Below, one piece after another: positions 6,815 through 7,417 of a stretch of DNA of 7,417 nt; position 1 is the stretch's first letter; each line of letters starts with the position of its first letter. The DNA lies in NCBI GenBank assembly GCA_964423615.1, contig CAYRFQ010000184.1:1-7417 (forward strand), read 5' to 3'. A program made the position numbers and the translations under genes. Below the pieces are notes generated by a model, which was given only the letters and a program-made list of their open reading frames with translations, did no database searches and had not been told where the DNA came from. The stretch is from CAYRFQ01 sp964423615. Lineage in GTDB: Bacteria > Planctomycetota > Planctomycetia > Gemmatales > Gemmataceae.

Positions 6815-7237
6815 CTAGACCTTCTTGATTGCTGTTTCTTTCTCGTTTTCCTGGGTTGCCGCTTCTTTTTTTGGTTCTTCTTTGGACTTTTCTTCTTCTT
6901 TCTCGTTCAAGACGTTGGCGATGGTCGTTTTGAGGACTCGGACTTTGCCTTCTTCGAGTTTCAACACGACCTCGTTACTGTCGTCTTTCACGGAGGAGAT
7001 GATCCCAATGATTCCGCTTTGGAGGACGACCTTGTCGTTCTTTTTGAGGGATTTCATCCTCTCTTCCTGCTCTTTTTTCTGTCGGCGTTGTTGGGGCAAA
7101 ATGAGGAAGAACCATGCCAGGATGAAAATCCCGATCATGGGGATCAGCGGACTCGAGAAGATACCGCCGCCACCAGTTTTTGTCTGAGCATCCTCTTGGG
7201 CCCAAAGGATCAACGCAAACAGGAGAGAAATATCCAT
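6815..7237 (-). CDS. yajC: YajC, preprotein translocase accessory subunit
   Basis: YajC is a small single-pass inner-membrane protein that associates with SecDF at the SecYEG translocon. The 140-residue product shows the family layout. A short hydrophobic N-terminus (MDISLLFALILW) and a Gly-rich linker at 20-25 come first. One membrane helix spans about 31-47 and runs into the hallmark LPQQRRQKKEQEERMKSL. Then comes the small beta domain (about 65-110) with NDKVVLQSGIIGIISSV and VRVLKTTIANVL. The C-terminus adds about 30 Lys/Glu-rich residues (111-140), so the protein is somewhat longer than E. coli YajC at about 110. The ATG at 7235-7237 is used; no clear Shine-Dalgarno sequence precedes it. 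secDF lies 261 bp downstream on the same strand, as expected for a yajC-secDF transcription unit. The short hydrophobic start could also act as a second weak membrane-contacting segment. Confidence 0.95.
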   Translation of the reverse strand: MDISLLFALILWAQEDAQTKTGGGGIFSSPLIPMIGIFILAWFFLILPQQRRQKKEQEERMKSLKKNDKVVLQSGIIGIISSVKDDSNEVVLKLEEGKVRVLKTTIANVLNEKEEEKSKEEPKKEAATQENEKETAIKKV

Positions 7238-7335
7238 CAGAGACGCTCACTCGTAGTTGTTTGGAAAGTCTGGCAAACAGATTCAAGCGCACTGTAGGGA
7301 GGTTGATACTGTGCGCGTGTAATTCAATCTATCTA

Positions 7336-7363
7336 ATTATCAAAGTTTAACAAACCGTCACAA
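7336..7363 (-). promoter_or_regulatory. Candidate sigma-70-type promoter for yajC-secDF
   Basis: On the minus strand TTGTGA (7358-7363) and GATAAT (7336-7341) are separated by 16 bp. They match the -35 and -10 consensus at 4 of 6 and 5 of 6 positions, within an AT-rich stretch that stands out from the surrounding sequence. Transcription would start near 7329 and leave a leader of about 90 nt before yajC. This is a consensus match only; planctomycete promoters are poorly defined. Confidence 0.35.
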
Positions 7364-7417
7364 GAAGAGATATCCTAAAGATCCGGCTCCCATCTCGCAA
7401 GATGGACTCGGCAGAAC

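Noticed and set aside
7390..7405. CCATCT-CGCA-AGATGG hairpin at the right edge, considered as a terminator of an upstream gene or part of a tRNA
   Set aside because: The 6-bp stem is not followed by a T-run on either strand and no tRNA arms or conserved T-loop are visible. The sequence beyond the edge would be needed.

Overview
The window looks like ordinary chromosomal DNA from a planctomycete, possibly of the Gemmata group. That placement is inferred from a very large fused SecD-SecF protein with planctomycete-style membrane motifs, and from a protein tail of repeated Arg-Gln-Glu-Gly units of the sort attached to Rpn/PD-(D/E)XK-like proteins in that phylum. It was not tested by a search. 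Start codons mostly lack strong Shine-Dalgarno sequences.

Layout, left to right. Bases 1-338 (+) hold the 3' end of a gene whose N-terminus lies outside the window. Eleven RQEG repeats, encoded by a 12/24-bp tandem repeat, lead into a short helical C-terminal domain. Fourteen bases later a gene for a stand-alone homocysteine S-methyltransferase domain starts (353-1207, +), with all three zinc-binding cysteines present. It converges on a HAD-superfamily hydrolase gene (1247-1933, -). The HAD gene lies downstream of a 4.56-kb secDF gene (1994-6553, -), with a strong 12-bp hairpin between them. Upstream of secDF is a 261-bp spacer, then yajC (6815-7237, -). A possible promoter for the yajC-secDF unit lies at 7336-7363, and no gene is recognised at the right edge (7238-7417).

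YajC and SecDF form the accessory module of the SecYEG translocon. SecDF uses the proton gradient to pull exported proteins across the membrane, and YajC associates with it. Gene order and common strand (yajC then secDF) fit this, and the HAD gene could be read from the same transcript. The methyltransferase belongs to methionine/one-carbon metabolism and has no evident link to secretion.

I see no mobile element, CRISPR array, RNA gene or convincing new multi-gene system. The points most worth a second look are the two large periplasmic insertions in SecDF, the yajC-secDF spacer with two possible small ORFs, the hairpin that would hold the HAD gene's upstream ATG in its loop, and the homogenised RQEG repeat.
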